A DNA stretch of 14,032 nt from Oscillospiraceae bacterium (GCA_017505505.1 JAFVPA010000038.1:1-14032); one strand, 5' to 3'. Counted from the first letter of the stretch, positions 6,538-12,829 are shown. Notes: generated by a model not told the origin, from the letters alone. Numbers and translations are program-made.

Positions 6538-6655
6538 CTTGCCTCCCTCTTTGAGGGAGGTGCCCCGAAGGGGCGGAGGGAGTGTTCTAATGCAAGGAGT
6601 GCACTCCCCCAGTCACGGCTCACGCCGTGCCAGCCCCCTCAGAGAGGGGGCCAAG
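6538..6655 (-). repeat. 118-bp four-hairpin element, copy 1 (queH-rlmL gap)
   Basis: Strand is given relative to copy 2 (11765-11892). On the plus strand the hairpins are: 6542-6549 with 6553-6560 (8 bp, TTT loop), 6562-6566 with 6570-6574 (5 bp, GAA loop), 6614-6619 with 6624-6629 (6 bp), and 6633-6640 with 6644-6651 (8 bp, AGA loop). The ends CTTG...CAAG are imperfect inverted repeats. No gene lies inside. On the minus strand it runs from 16 bases after the queH stop to 20 bases before the rlmL start codon, directly ahead of the rlmL ribosome site. Confidence 0.88.
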
Positions 6656-6671
6656 GCGTTGTGTATTACTG

Positions 6672-7217
6672 TTACGGAATTAGCTTCTTCGCCTTGATAT
6701 ACCGCTCTTCCTCAGAGAACACGCAGCCGCAGTATTTCTGCATATAGAAGCCGTGCTCCCGGGCGAAATTCTGACCGTCCTTGAAATAGGGCCGGAAATC
6801 CCGGTACAGGAAGGAAACGCCGTATTCCATGGCGGCCCGCTCAGCCACCTCCCGCATCAGCTCGTGATTCTGATAAGGGCTGATGAACAGGCTGGATGTG
6901 AAGCTGTCGAAGCCGCCCTCCGCGGCCTGCTTCGCGGTCTCAAACAGCCGCATCTCATAGCACTTGCCGCAGCGGTGGGCGATGTCCTCAGCCACCATCC
7001 GAACGAAAGGCCGCAGGGCGTAGTCGTTCTTCATGATCAGCGGCAGCTCGATCTCTTTGGCGTAGGCCTCCAGACAGTTCCGCCGGGCCCGGTATTCGGT
7101 GACGGGGTGGATGTTGGGGTTATACCAGAATCCGGCCACCTCGATGCCGTCGGTACGCAGCACTTCGATAGGCTGGTTGGCACAGGGGGCGCAGCAGATG
7201 TGCATCAGGGTCTTCAT
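6672..7217 (-). CDS. queH: epoxyqueuosine reductase QueH
   Basis: A 181-residue iron-sulfur enzyme (formerly DUF208) that reduces epoxyqueuosine to queuosine at position 34 of tRNAs with GUN anticodons; it replaces the cobalamin-dependent QueG. All family cysteines are visible: HICCAPC (6-12), HRCGKCY (81-87) and YCGCV (162-166), together with FISPYQN (111-117). Length fits the family. The ATG at 7217 has GGAGG 6 bases upstream, and a good promoter lies at 7248-7276. No queuosine synthesis genes (queC, queD, queE, queF, tgt) are within the window, so QueH here is detached from the pathway genes, next to other RNA modification genes (mtaB, rlmL). Confidence 0.95.
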   Translation of the reverse strand: MKTLMHICCAPCANQPIEVLRTDGIEVAGFWYNPNIHPVTEYRARRNCLEAYAKEIELPLIMKNDYALRPFVRMVAEDIAHRCGKCYEMRLFETAKQAAEGGFDSFTSSLFISPYQNHELMREVAERAAMEYGVSFLYRDFRPYFKDGQNFAREHGFYMQKYCGCVFSEEERYIKAKKLIP

Positions 7218-7247
7218 AATGGGCCTCCGGGAAAAGATTTACAAATT

Positions 7248-7276
7248 AGTATAACATATCTTGTGGAAAATAGCAA
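7248..7276 (-). promoter_or_regulatory. promoter of queH (queH-rlmL-dgk unit)
   Basis: On the minus strand TTGCTA (7276-7271) and TATACT (7253-7248) are separated by 17 bp, 31 bases before the queH start codon. It lies downstream of the repeat 7302-7412, so queH does not depend on read-through from mtaB. Confidence 0.8.
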
Positions 7277-7301
7277 GAAAAAAGGAAAATTCCCAACAGC
7301 A

Positions 7302-7412
7302 TGTCATCCCGAGCGAATGAAATGAGTCGAGGGATCTTCGCACCGAATCTCTGCATGGCAGTATCGGTAGTGCGTAGATCCCTCGACGCGCTGACGCTTG
7401 CTCGGGATGACA
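7302..7412. repeat. 111-bp inverted-repeat element between mtaB and queH (TGTCATCCCGAGC type)
   Basis: Perfect 13-bp terminal inverted repeats: TGTCATCCCGAGC at 7302-7314, mirrored at 7400-7412. A second perfect 12-bp pair lies inside: GTCGAGGGATCT at 7326-7337, mirrored at 7376-7387, and the match continues as CGCAC after one change. The 11-12 bases between the two blocks differ in the two halves. It is non-coding and starts 17 bases after the mtaB stop. The plan and the first bases TGTCAT match the element at 5271-5378, so the two are probably subfamilies. Confidence 0.87.
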
Positions 7413-7429
7413 GATCGGTAGGGTATGTG

Positions 7430-8710
7430 TTATCTGGCCTTCACGCCATCCTTGTAGACCTCCGTGACCACCACGTCCCGGATCTCATTGTGCAGGTCAT
7501 CGCCTTCCACATAAACCTTGACGTAGTTCATAGCGTGGCCGGTGAAATATTCCCCGTCTTTTTCTTCAAAGAGAACACGCTGGGCCGTACCGATGAGATT
7601 TTCCCGGTAGCTGCGGCTCATTTCTCCGGCCACGGCGATGGCGGCCCGGGAGCGGGCTTCCTTGGTGGCGTTGTTATGCTGGCCGGGCATCTTGTCGGCA
7701 GGGGTGCCGGGGCGGCGGGAATAGGGGAAAATGTGCATATCCGCGAAGCCGCACTTGCGGATAAAGTCCAGACTCTGGGCGAATTCCTCTTCTGTTTCCC
7801 CGGGGAAGGCCACGATCATGTCCGTGGTGACGGCACAGCCGGGGAAGTATGCGTTTAATAGACGGACACTTTCATAATACCGGGCGGTGTCGTATTTCCG
7901 CTTCATCCGCTGCAACACCGTGTCGCAGCCGGACTGCATGGACAGGTGGAACTGGGGGCACAGATTGGGGAGCTTACATAATCTTTCGCAGAAGTTCTCC
8001 GTAACAATTCTCGGTTCCAGGGAACCCAAACGAACCCGCAGATCGGGCACAGCCTGGCAAACTGCTTCGATCAGCCCGGTGACCTCCGGTTTGCCGGGCA
8101 GGTCCGCGCCCCAGCTGGCGATCTCAATACCCGTCACCACGATCTCCCGGTAGCCCCGGGCAGCCAGCTCTTTGGCCTGCTCCACTGCCAACTCCAGGGG
8201 GGCGGAGCGGATGGGGCCACGGGTGTAGGGGATGATGCAGTAGGAGCAGAAATTCACACAGCCGTCCTGGACCTTCAGCATGGCCCGGGTCCGCTCCTCC
8301 AGACCACCGGCAGGGAGGATCTCAAACTCCCGGCGCCGCAGGGCATTGTCCAGCTTCTCCTGATGCTCTTTGGATTCCAGCGCGGAGAGCATCATATCCA
8401 CGAACGCCTGCCGCCCGCCGCTGCCGCCGATAACATCGATCCCCAACTCCCGGACGGCCTCCGGGGCGTGCTGGGAGTAGCAGCCGCAGACACCGATGAC
8501 GGCGTTGGGATTGTCCCGGCGGCACCGCCGGATCACGGCCCGGTTTTTCTTGTCCGCTACTGCGGTGACGGAGCAGGTATTGATGACGTAGGCATCGCAA
8601 GTTTCATCGAAATGGCCGATTTCATGGCCCTGTTCCACCAGCAGCCGCTCCATGGCCTGGGTCTCATATTGATTGGTCTTACAGCCTAAGGTATAAAAAG
8701 CAAACTTCAT
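7430..8710 (-). CDS. mtaB: tRNA (N6-threonylcarbamoyladenosine(37)-C2)-methylthiotransferase MtaB
   Basis: A 426-residue radical-SAM methylthiotransferase that converts t6A to ms2t6A at position 37 of ANN-decoding tRNAs. The N-terminal MTTase domain carries the three cluster cysteines (Cys10 in TLGCKTNQYE, Cys46 in NTCSVT, Cys77 in GCYSQ). The radical-SAM motif CVNFCSYC lies at 151-158 (Cys151, 155, 158), followed by the TRGPIRS block and a C-terminal TRAM-like beta domain (about 365-426). TLGCKTNQYE and the overall layout point to MtaB over MiaB or RimO. The ATG at 8710 has only a weak ribosome site (GGTGG about 9 bases upstream). It has its own promoter in the gap shared with the divergent HPr-like gene. 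An inverted-repeat element follows its stop. Confidence 0.95.
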   Translation of the reverse strand: MKFAFYTLGCKTNQYETQAMERLLVEQGHEIGHFDETCDAYVINTCSVTAVADKKNRAVIRRCRRDNPNAVIGVCGCYSQHAPEAVRELGIDVIGGSGGRQAFVDMMLSALESKEHQEKLDNALRRREFEILPAGGLEERTRAMLKVQDGCVNFCSYCIIPYTRGPIRSAPLELAVEQAKELAARGYREIVVTGIEIASWGADLPGKPEVTGLIEAVCQAVPDLRVRLGSLEPRIVTENFCERLCKLPNLCPQFHLSMQSGCDTVLQRMKRKYDTARYYESVRLLNAYFPGCAVTTDMIVAFPGETEEEFAQSLDFIRKCGFADMHIFPYSRRPGTPADKMPGQHNNATKEARSRAAIAVAGEMSRSYRENLIGTAQRVLFEEKDGEYFTGHAMNYVKVYVEGDDLHNEIRDVVVTEVYKDGVKAR

Positions 8711-8730
8711 TTGTCAAATCCACCAATTAA

Positions 8731-8759
8731 AGTATTGAATCTTTGTTTTAATCGTCCAA
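8731..8759 (-). promoter_or_regulatory. probable promoter of mtaB
   Basis: On the minus strand TTGGAC (8759-8754) and AATACT (8736-8731) have a 17-bp spacer. The -10 matches the consensus at four of six bases. The 5' leader would be only about 14 bases. Confidence 0.5.
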
Positions 8760-8767
8760 ACCGACAG

Positions 8768-8795
8768 TTGCAATTTCACAAAAAAATGCTATAAT
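8768..8795 (+). promoter_or_regulatory. promoter of the HPr-like gene
   Basis: TTGCAA (8768-8773) and a perfect TATAAT (8790-8795) with a 16-bp spacer. Its -35 box lies just upstream of the divergent mtaB promoter. The predicted start near 8802 gives a leader of about 95 bases. Confidence 0.75.
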
Positions 8796-8841
8796 AATCA
8801 GCAGTTGTTTTTTGTGAAGGATTGGGCCGATCCTGGATCAT

Positions 8842-8890
8842 TGCTCCCCATTATACACGAAAAACCGATTTTTGTACAGCGTGGGGGGCA
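8842..8890 (+). promoter_or_regulatory. leader hairpin that can hide the ribosome site of the HPr-like gene
   Basis: TGCTCCCCA (8842-8850) pairs over all 9 bases, with one G-U pair, with TGGGGGGCA (8882-8890). The second arm contains the only ribosome-site-like run before the ATG at 8896 (GGGGGG, 8883-8888). The 31-base loop can form an inner A/T-rich helix (8854-8857 and 8860-8864 with 8869-8876). This is inferred from pairing only. Confidence 0.45.
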
Positions 8891-8895
8891 CATTT

Positions 8896-9135
8896 ATGTT
8901 GGAATTTCGGATCCGCTTAGGCAGCGTCCAGGATGTTCAGGATTTTGTGGATGTCGCATCCACCCGCCCCTTTGCCATCACGGTCCGGGATGACCACAAT
9001 AAAATCAATGCCGACAGCTTCATGGAGCTGTTCTGCCTGGATTTCTCCCGGTCTCTCCGTGTGGTCTGCGACTGCGGCGAGGAAGACCTGCACCGCCTGC
9101 GCAGCGACCTGGCCCGCTTCGTGGTCAACGAATAA
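8896..9135 (+). CDS. HPr-family protein lacking the phosphorylated histidine (Crh-like)
   Basis: A 79-residue cytoplasmic protein whose length and pattern fit the HPr fold: FRIRLGS at the N-terminus, then INADSFMELFCLDF matching the HPr segment around Ser46 (Ser41 here), and a C-terminal helix (EEDLHRLRSDLARFV). The PTS motif with His15 and Arg17 (GIHARPA in Bacillus HPr) is absent; the aligned stretch reads SVQDVQDF, so it cannot take phosphate from Enzyme I in the usual way. The Ser at the regulatory position is kept, as in Bacillus Crh, which works with CcpA, but similarity is low and the role is a guess. I use the ATG at 8896, because the upstream in-frame TTG at 8872 would put the GGGGGG ribosome site inside the gene. 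It is a single-gene unit with its own promoter and terminator. Confidence 0.75.
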   Translation: MLEFRIRLGSVQDVQDFVDVASTRPFAITVRDDHNKINADSFMELFCLDFSRSLRVVCDCGEEDLHRLRSDLARFVVNE

Positions 9136-9151
9136 ATATGGCTCTAGCAGC

Positions 9152-9183
9152 ACCGTCCTGGGAATACCTGGGGCGGGTTTTTT
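9152..9183 (+). terminator. terminator after the HPr-like gene
   Basis: An imperfect hairpin (9153-9159 with 9170-9176, including G-T pairs) is followed by six T's (9178-9183), 17 bases after the stop codon. Confidence 0.6.
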
Positions 9184-9203
9184 AATGCGCAAAGGGATTT
9201 TGC

Positions 9204-9232
9204 TTGCGGCGCAATATCAGCCATGCTATACT
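9204..9232 (+). promoter_or_regulatory. promoter of the leucine-rich repeat gene
   Basis: TTGCGG (9204-9209) and TATACT (9227-9232) separated by 17 bp, 32 bases before the ATG at 9265. Confidence 0.7.
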
Positions 9233-9264
9233 GGTAGTATCCAAAAACGGAAGGGGATACAGCC

Positions 9265-11166
9265 ATGGCAAAGGTAACTTACAAGGTAACGGAGGGTAAC
9301 CTCTATTTTGATCCGGATACGGGAATTATTTTGGGCTGTGAAAAAAAGATTCGGAATCTGGTTATCCCTTCCCGGCTGGGAGGCAGACCGGTGACGGGCA
9401 TTGCAGAACGGGCTTTTTTCTGGCACAAAAAGCTGAAAACTGTCCAGATCTCCGAAGGTATTTGTTCCATTGGTTTGAAGGCCTTCGCGGCCTGCTATGC
9501 CCTGGAGTCTGTGTCCTTGCCTGCATCTGTTAAAACAATTGAAGCAGGTGCCTTTCAGGACTGCTTTGCTTTGCGGACCATCGAACTGAAGGAAGGTCTG
9601 GAGAAAATTGGGACGGCAGCGTTTGCCCACTGCAAAGCCCTAAGCCGGGTTGCGATTCCCGGCTCCGTGAAGCAGCTGGATAGAGGCATTTTTGATGCCT
9701 GCGATGGGTTGAAAACTGTGATTGTCTCCCCGGGATTAGAAGCCCTGGATGTGGGCACCTTTCTGAACTGTCCCAAGCTGGAAACCGTGGAACTTCCGGA
9801 CAGCATCACCCGGATCGGGGAATATACCTTCCAGAACTGCCTGTCTCTGACGGAAATCCGGATTCCGGCCGGGGTGGAGTCCATCCCTCAGGCTGCGTTT
9901 CTGGGGTGCAAGACACTCAAGAGTATCCATCTTCCGGAGGGGTTGAAGAAAATCGGGGAATCTGCCTTCTTTGACTGTCCGGCGCTGACACAGATCCGGA
10001 TTCCCAACTCTGTCCGGAGCCTTGGCAGACAGTGCTTCTGCGGAAGCGGTCTGACAGAGGTTTGTTTGCCTGACCAGATAGAGGAGATCCCGGAACGTGC
10101 CTTTGCCTACTGCAGGGGACTGAAGCAGGTACAGCTTCCGCAGCAGCTGAGAATCGTCGGCAAGGCGGCTTTTGCCAAATGCACTGCCTTAACGCAGATC
10201 AGGATCCCTCAGCTTGTGCATACGCTGGAGGAGCAGTGCTTCCAGGGTGCAGGCCTGACCGGGATCGGCATTCCGCTGGGAATTGTTCATATCCCCCCGG
10301 CAGCCTTTTCGGAATGCACAGCATTGTCCCGAATCGTGCTTCCCGACGGCCTGCGAACCATTGGCTCCAATGGATTCCTGCAATGCAGCGCACTGAAGGA
10401 AATTGCCCTTCCTTCCAGCTTGACGGATATAGGAGAGCAGGTATTTGCTCAGTCCGGCCTTACCCGGATCACCATTCCCGACCATGTCCGGATAATCCCG
10501 GAAAGAGCCTTTGGCGGCTGCACAGCCCTGTCCTGTGCGGACTTGGGCCAGGGGGTCAAAATCATTCGGGATGAGGCATTTTTTTCCTGTGAAGCCCTGA
10601 AAGAATTGAAACTTCCGGATTCTCTGACGGCTATCGGTTATGCGGCCTTTGGGGAGTGCGGGATTCTGGAGCATGTTACCTTCCCTGCCCAGCTGCGCCG
10701 GATCCACGAGTCGGCCTTCCGTGGCTGCAACAGACTGTCGAAAGTTCATTTTTGCCGGGGAATCGAATATATTGGTGCAAAAGCGTTTCTTGGTACTGCG
10801 CTGGAGTGTGTTTACCTTCCCGAAACGGTGAAGACATTGGGAGAGGGAGTCTTCCGTGTGCAGCAGGAGACACAGTTCCGGCTGTACTTCGGCGGCACCC
10901 GGAAGCAGTGGGAGCATCTGCAGCTGCATACCGAGCGTTCCGCATTTGACTCGATTCTGTCGGGTATTACAAAAATCCATTACGGTACAACCGAGACAGA
11001 CTGTCCTGCACCCCAGACCCCGGAACCGGATCAAACCATGTCCGAAGAAGAGTTTGCCGCATGGCTGCGGGAGAATGCCCCCCTCAAACCGGAGCATATC
11101 CTGAAGGAACCGGATTCTCTGGTTGGAAAGCTTGCAGCCGCGATCATCAGGCGTATGAGCAAATAA
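9265..11166 (+). CDS. BspA-type leucine-rich repeat protein (cytosolic)
   Basis: A 633-residue protein built mainly of LRR_5 (BspA/Treponema-type) repeats. From about residue 57 to 535 I count 21 units of 22-23 residues with the pattern LxxIxIPxxVxxIGxxAFxxCxx (for example starts at 57, 80, 103, 126, 149, 172, 195, 218, 241), plus a degenerate unit at 31-56. Units at 241, 309, 377 and 491 are one residue shorter and end in a Gly or Ala turn instead of Cys-x-x, giving a 68-residue super-repeat. The last unit leads to YFGGTRKQWEHL (541-552), the usual cap of such arrays. The tail 580-633 is Pro-rich, then acidic and helical, then basic. There is no signal peptide, membrane segment, LPXTG or cell-wall domain, unlike the classic surface BspA proteins, so it appears cytoplasmic and probably binds a protein; the ligand is unknown. 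AAGGGGA (9251-9257) supports the start. It is transcribed alone between two terminators. Confidence 0.9.
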   Translation: MAKVTYKVTEGNLYFDPDTGIILGCEKKIRNLVIPSRLGGRPVTGIAERAFFWHKKLKTVQISEGICSIGLKAFAACYALESVSLPASVKTIEAGAFQDCFALRTIELKEGLEKIGTAAFAHCKALSRVAIPGSVKQLDRGIFDACDGLKTVIVSPGLEALDVGTFLNCPKLETVELPDSITRIGEYTFQNCLSLTEIRIPAGVESIPQAAFLGCKTLKSIHLPEGLKKIGESAFFDCPALTQIRIPNSVRSLGRQCFCGSGLTEVCLPDQIEEIPERAFAYCRGLKQVQLPQQLRIVGKAAFAKCTALTQIRIPQLVHTLEEQCFQGAGLTGIGIPLGIVHIPPAAFSECTALSRIVLPDGLRTIGSNGFLQCSALKEIALPSSLTDIGEQVFAQSGLTRITIPDHVRIIPERAFGGCTALSCADLGQGVKIIRDEAFFSCEALKELKLPDSLTAIGYAAFGECGILEHVTFPAQLRRIHESAFRGCNRLSKVHFCRGIEYIGAKAFLGTALECVYLPETVKTLGEGVFRVQQETQFRLYFGGTRKQWEHLQLHTERSAFDSILSGITKIHYGTTETDCPAPQTPEPDQTMSEEEFAAWLRENAPLKPEHILKEPDSLVGKLAAAIIRRMSK

Positions 11167-11169
11167 TGT

Positions 11170-11203
11170 GAAAGCCCCTGTTTTTCAAGAAACGGGGGCT
11201 TTC
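11170..11203 (+). terminator. terminator-like hairpin after the leucine-rich repeat gene
   Basis: A 14-bp stem, 11170-11183 with 11190-11203, and a 6-base loop, 3 bases after the stop. The T-rich run is inside the 3' arm and the tail is short (TTTCT), so termination may be partial. Confidence 0.65.
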
Positions 11204-11215
11204 TCCGGGAATGGT

Positions 11216-11244
11216 TTGACTTTCCACGTGCGCCATGGTATCAT
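11216..11244 (+). promoter_or_regulatory. promoter of lspA-rluD
   Basis: TTGACT (11216-11221) and TATCAT (11239-11244) with a 17-bp spacer, 29 bases before the lspA start codon. Confidence 0.8.
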
Positions 11245-11273
11245 AAACGGTAACCTTACAGGAGGAAAATCCC

Positions 11274-11762
11274 ATGCCTTTTCTCTATTATTCCCTTTTT
11301 GCGGCCTTTATTGTGGCGGCGGACCAGTTTACCAAATATCTGACCGTTGTGAATATTCCCCTTTACGAAGAACTGCCCTTCATCCCCGGCCTGCTGCAGC
11401 TGACCTATGTGCAGAACACCGGTGCAGCCTTCTCGTCCTTTGAGGGCCAGCAGTGGCTGTTTGCTCTGATCTTTGTGGCCTTTACCGGAATGCTGGCCTA
11501 TGAGTATTTCAAAAAGCCCATGAGCTTCACCACCTTTGAACGCTGGTGCATCGCGGCCATCTACGGCGGCGGATTGGGCAACATGATCGACCGGGTCCGG
11601 ATGGGCTACGTGGTGGATATGATCGAGACCACCTTCATGGAGTTCCCCGTGTTCAACGTGGCGGACTGCTTTATCACCTGTGGCTGCATCCTGCTGATGG
11701 GCCACCTGTTCCTGCTCAATAAGGAATTCTGGAAGGACGACAAGAAGAAAAAAGAAGCGTAA
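11274..11762 (+). CDS. lspA: lipoprotein signal peptidase (signal peptidase II)
   Basis: A 162-residue membrane aspartyl protease that cuts the signal peptide from diacylglyceryl-prolipoproteins. Four membrane segments are visible (about 5-20, 62-77, 92-108, 127-148). Family motifs are present in order: DQFTK (17-21), VQNTGAAFS (46-54), GGGLGNMIDR (98-107) with VVDM (catalytic Asp115) and FNVADCFI (catalytic Asp131). The tail is highly charged (KDDKKKKEA). Length is normal. AGGAGGA (11260-11266) sits 7 bases before the ATG. It is followed by rluD, the order known in Bacillus and other Firmicutes, with only the repeat 11765-11892 in between, starting 3 bases after its stop. Confidence 0.97.
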   Translation: MPFLYYSLFAAFIVAADQFTKYLTVVNIPLYEELPFIPGLLQLTYVQNTGAAFSSFEGQQWLFALIFVAFTGMLAYEYFKKPMSFTTFERWCIAAIYGGGLGNMIDRVRMGYVVDMIETTFMEFPVFNVADCFITCGCILLMGHLFLLNKEFWKDDKKKKEA

Positions 11763-11764
11763 TT

Positions 11765-11892
11765 CTTGGCCCCCTCTTTGAGGGGGCTGGCACGCCGGAA
11801 GGCGTGACTGGGGGAGTGCGCGAAAGGTGGAGGTACACTCCCTCCGTCAAAAATCAGAGATTTTTGCCACCTCCCTCAGAGAGGGAGGCAAG
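11765..11892 (+). repeat. 128-bp four-hairpin element, copy 2 (lspA-rluD gap)
   Basis: Hairpins: 11769-11776 with 11780-11787 (8 bp, TTT loop), 11791-11796 with 11801-11806 (6 bp, GGAA loop), 11848-11855 with 11859-11866 (8 bp, AGA loop), and 11870-11877 with 11881-11888 (8 bp, AGA loop). Conserved blocks (GACTGGGGGAGTG, CACTCCCTCCG, CACCTCCCTC, GAGGGAGGCAAG) match copy 1 at 6538-6655 read on the other strand. The element fills the gap and ends 2 bases before the AGGAGG of rluD. It contains no gene. Confidence 0.9.
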
Positions 11893-11907
11893 ACAGGAGG
11901 AACTGTA

Positions 11908-12813
11908 ATGATTCTATATGCCGATATCCCCGGTGAACGGCTGGATGCGTTCCTGGCCCGGTGTGCTGAAAATTTGAGCCGCAGCGCGGCCCAGAAGCTC
12001 ATCGAAGAGGGAGCCGTGACGCGCAACGGCAAGCCCGGTAAGAAGAATGACAAACTGAATACCGGCGATGCCATCGAATATGAGATCCCCGAGGCCAAGC
12101 CCGTGGACATCGTGCCCACGGAAATGAAGCTGGACATCGTGTATGAAGACGATGATTTGCTGGTGATCAACAAGCCCAAGGGGCTGGTGGTCCATCCTGC
12201 CGCCGGCCATCAGGACGATACCCTGGTAAACGGCCTGCTGTACGCCCTGGGAGACGACCTCAGCGGCATCAACGGCGAGCTGCGGCCCGGTATCGTCCAC
12301 CGCATTGACAAGGACACCTCCGGCCTGCTGGCGGTGGCCAAGAACGACCTGGCCCATGCTATGCTGGCCAGCCAGTTAAAAGACCACACCATGGCCCGGT
12401 CCTATGAAGCTATCGTCTGCGGCTCCTTCCGGGAGGACAGCGGCACCGTGGATGCCCCCATTGGACGGCATCCCTCCGACCGGAAGAAGATGTGCGTCAC
12501 CGAGCGCAATTCCAAACACGCCGTGACCCACTGGGAGGTGGTGGCCCGCTACCGGGGCTATACCCACATCCGCTGCCGTCTGGAAACCGGGCGGACCCAC
12601 CAGATCCGTGTCCATATGGCGCACATCGGCCACCCCATTCTGGGCGATACCGTCTACGGCCGGAAAAAGCCGGAGCTGGGGCAGGACAGCCAGTGCCTCC
12701 ACGCCTACTCCCTGTGCTTCCAGCACCCCCGGGACGGACATCCCGTGCTGGTCTTCGCGGAACTGCCCCAGTATTTTAAAGATGTGATCGCCAAATTGGA
12801 GAAAATGGGCTGA
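11908..12813 (+). CDS. rluD: 23S rRNA pseudouridine synthase, RluD/RluA family
   Basis: A 301-residue pseudouridine synthase. An S4 RNA-binding domain lies at about 10-60 (ERLDAFLARCAENLSRSAAQKLIEEG), followed by the RluA-type catalytic domain with HRIDKDTSGL (131-140, catalytic Asp134), NKPKGLVVHP (88-97) and the GRTHQIRVHMAHIGHPILGD stretch near residue 230. By family, it forms pseudouridines in 23S rRNA helix 69; in Bacillus the same position after lsp is held by ylyB. The ATG at 11908 has AGGAGG (11895-11900) 7 bases upstream and the S4 domain starts at residue 9. The frame is open back to a GTG at 11827, but those 27 codons lie inside the repeat element and have no conserved content. It is cotranscribed with lspA. 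Confidence 0.94.
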   Translation: MILYADIPGERLDAFLARCAENLSRSAAQKLIEEGAVTRNGKPGKKNDKLNTGDAIEYEIPEAKPVDIVPTEMKLDIVYEDDDLLVINKPKGLVVHPAAGHQDDTLVNGLLYALGDDLSGINGELRPGIVHRIDKDTSGLLAVAKNDLAHAMLASQLKDHTMARSYEAIVCGSFREDSGTVDAPIGRHPSDRKKMCVTERNSKHAVTHWEVVARYRGYTHIRCRLETGRTHQIRVHMAHIGHPILGDTVYGRKKPELGQDSQCLHAYSLCFQHPRDGHPVLVFAELPQYFKDVIAKLEKMG

Positions 12814-12829
12814 TTTACTTTGTACCACT

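Noticed and set aside
5271..7412. CRISPR array or integron cassette sites
   Set aside because: The repeats are single copies of different families, mirrored instead of direct, with genes between them and no regular spacing, cas genes or integrase.
8860..8873. AAAAA/TTTTT hairpin as a terminator or attenuator
   Set aside because: The stem has only A-T pairs and no GC-rich part, so it cannot terminate by itself; it is kept only as the inner helix of the leader hairpin.
10189..11097. Antisense frame of 302 codons in the leucine-rich repeat gene
   Set aside because: The repeat structure of the sense gene keeps the antisense frame open; there is no independent evidence for it.
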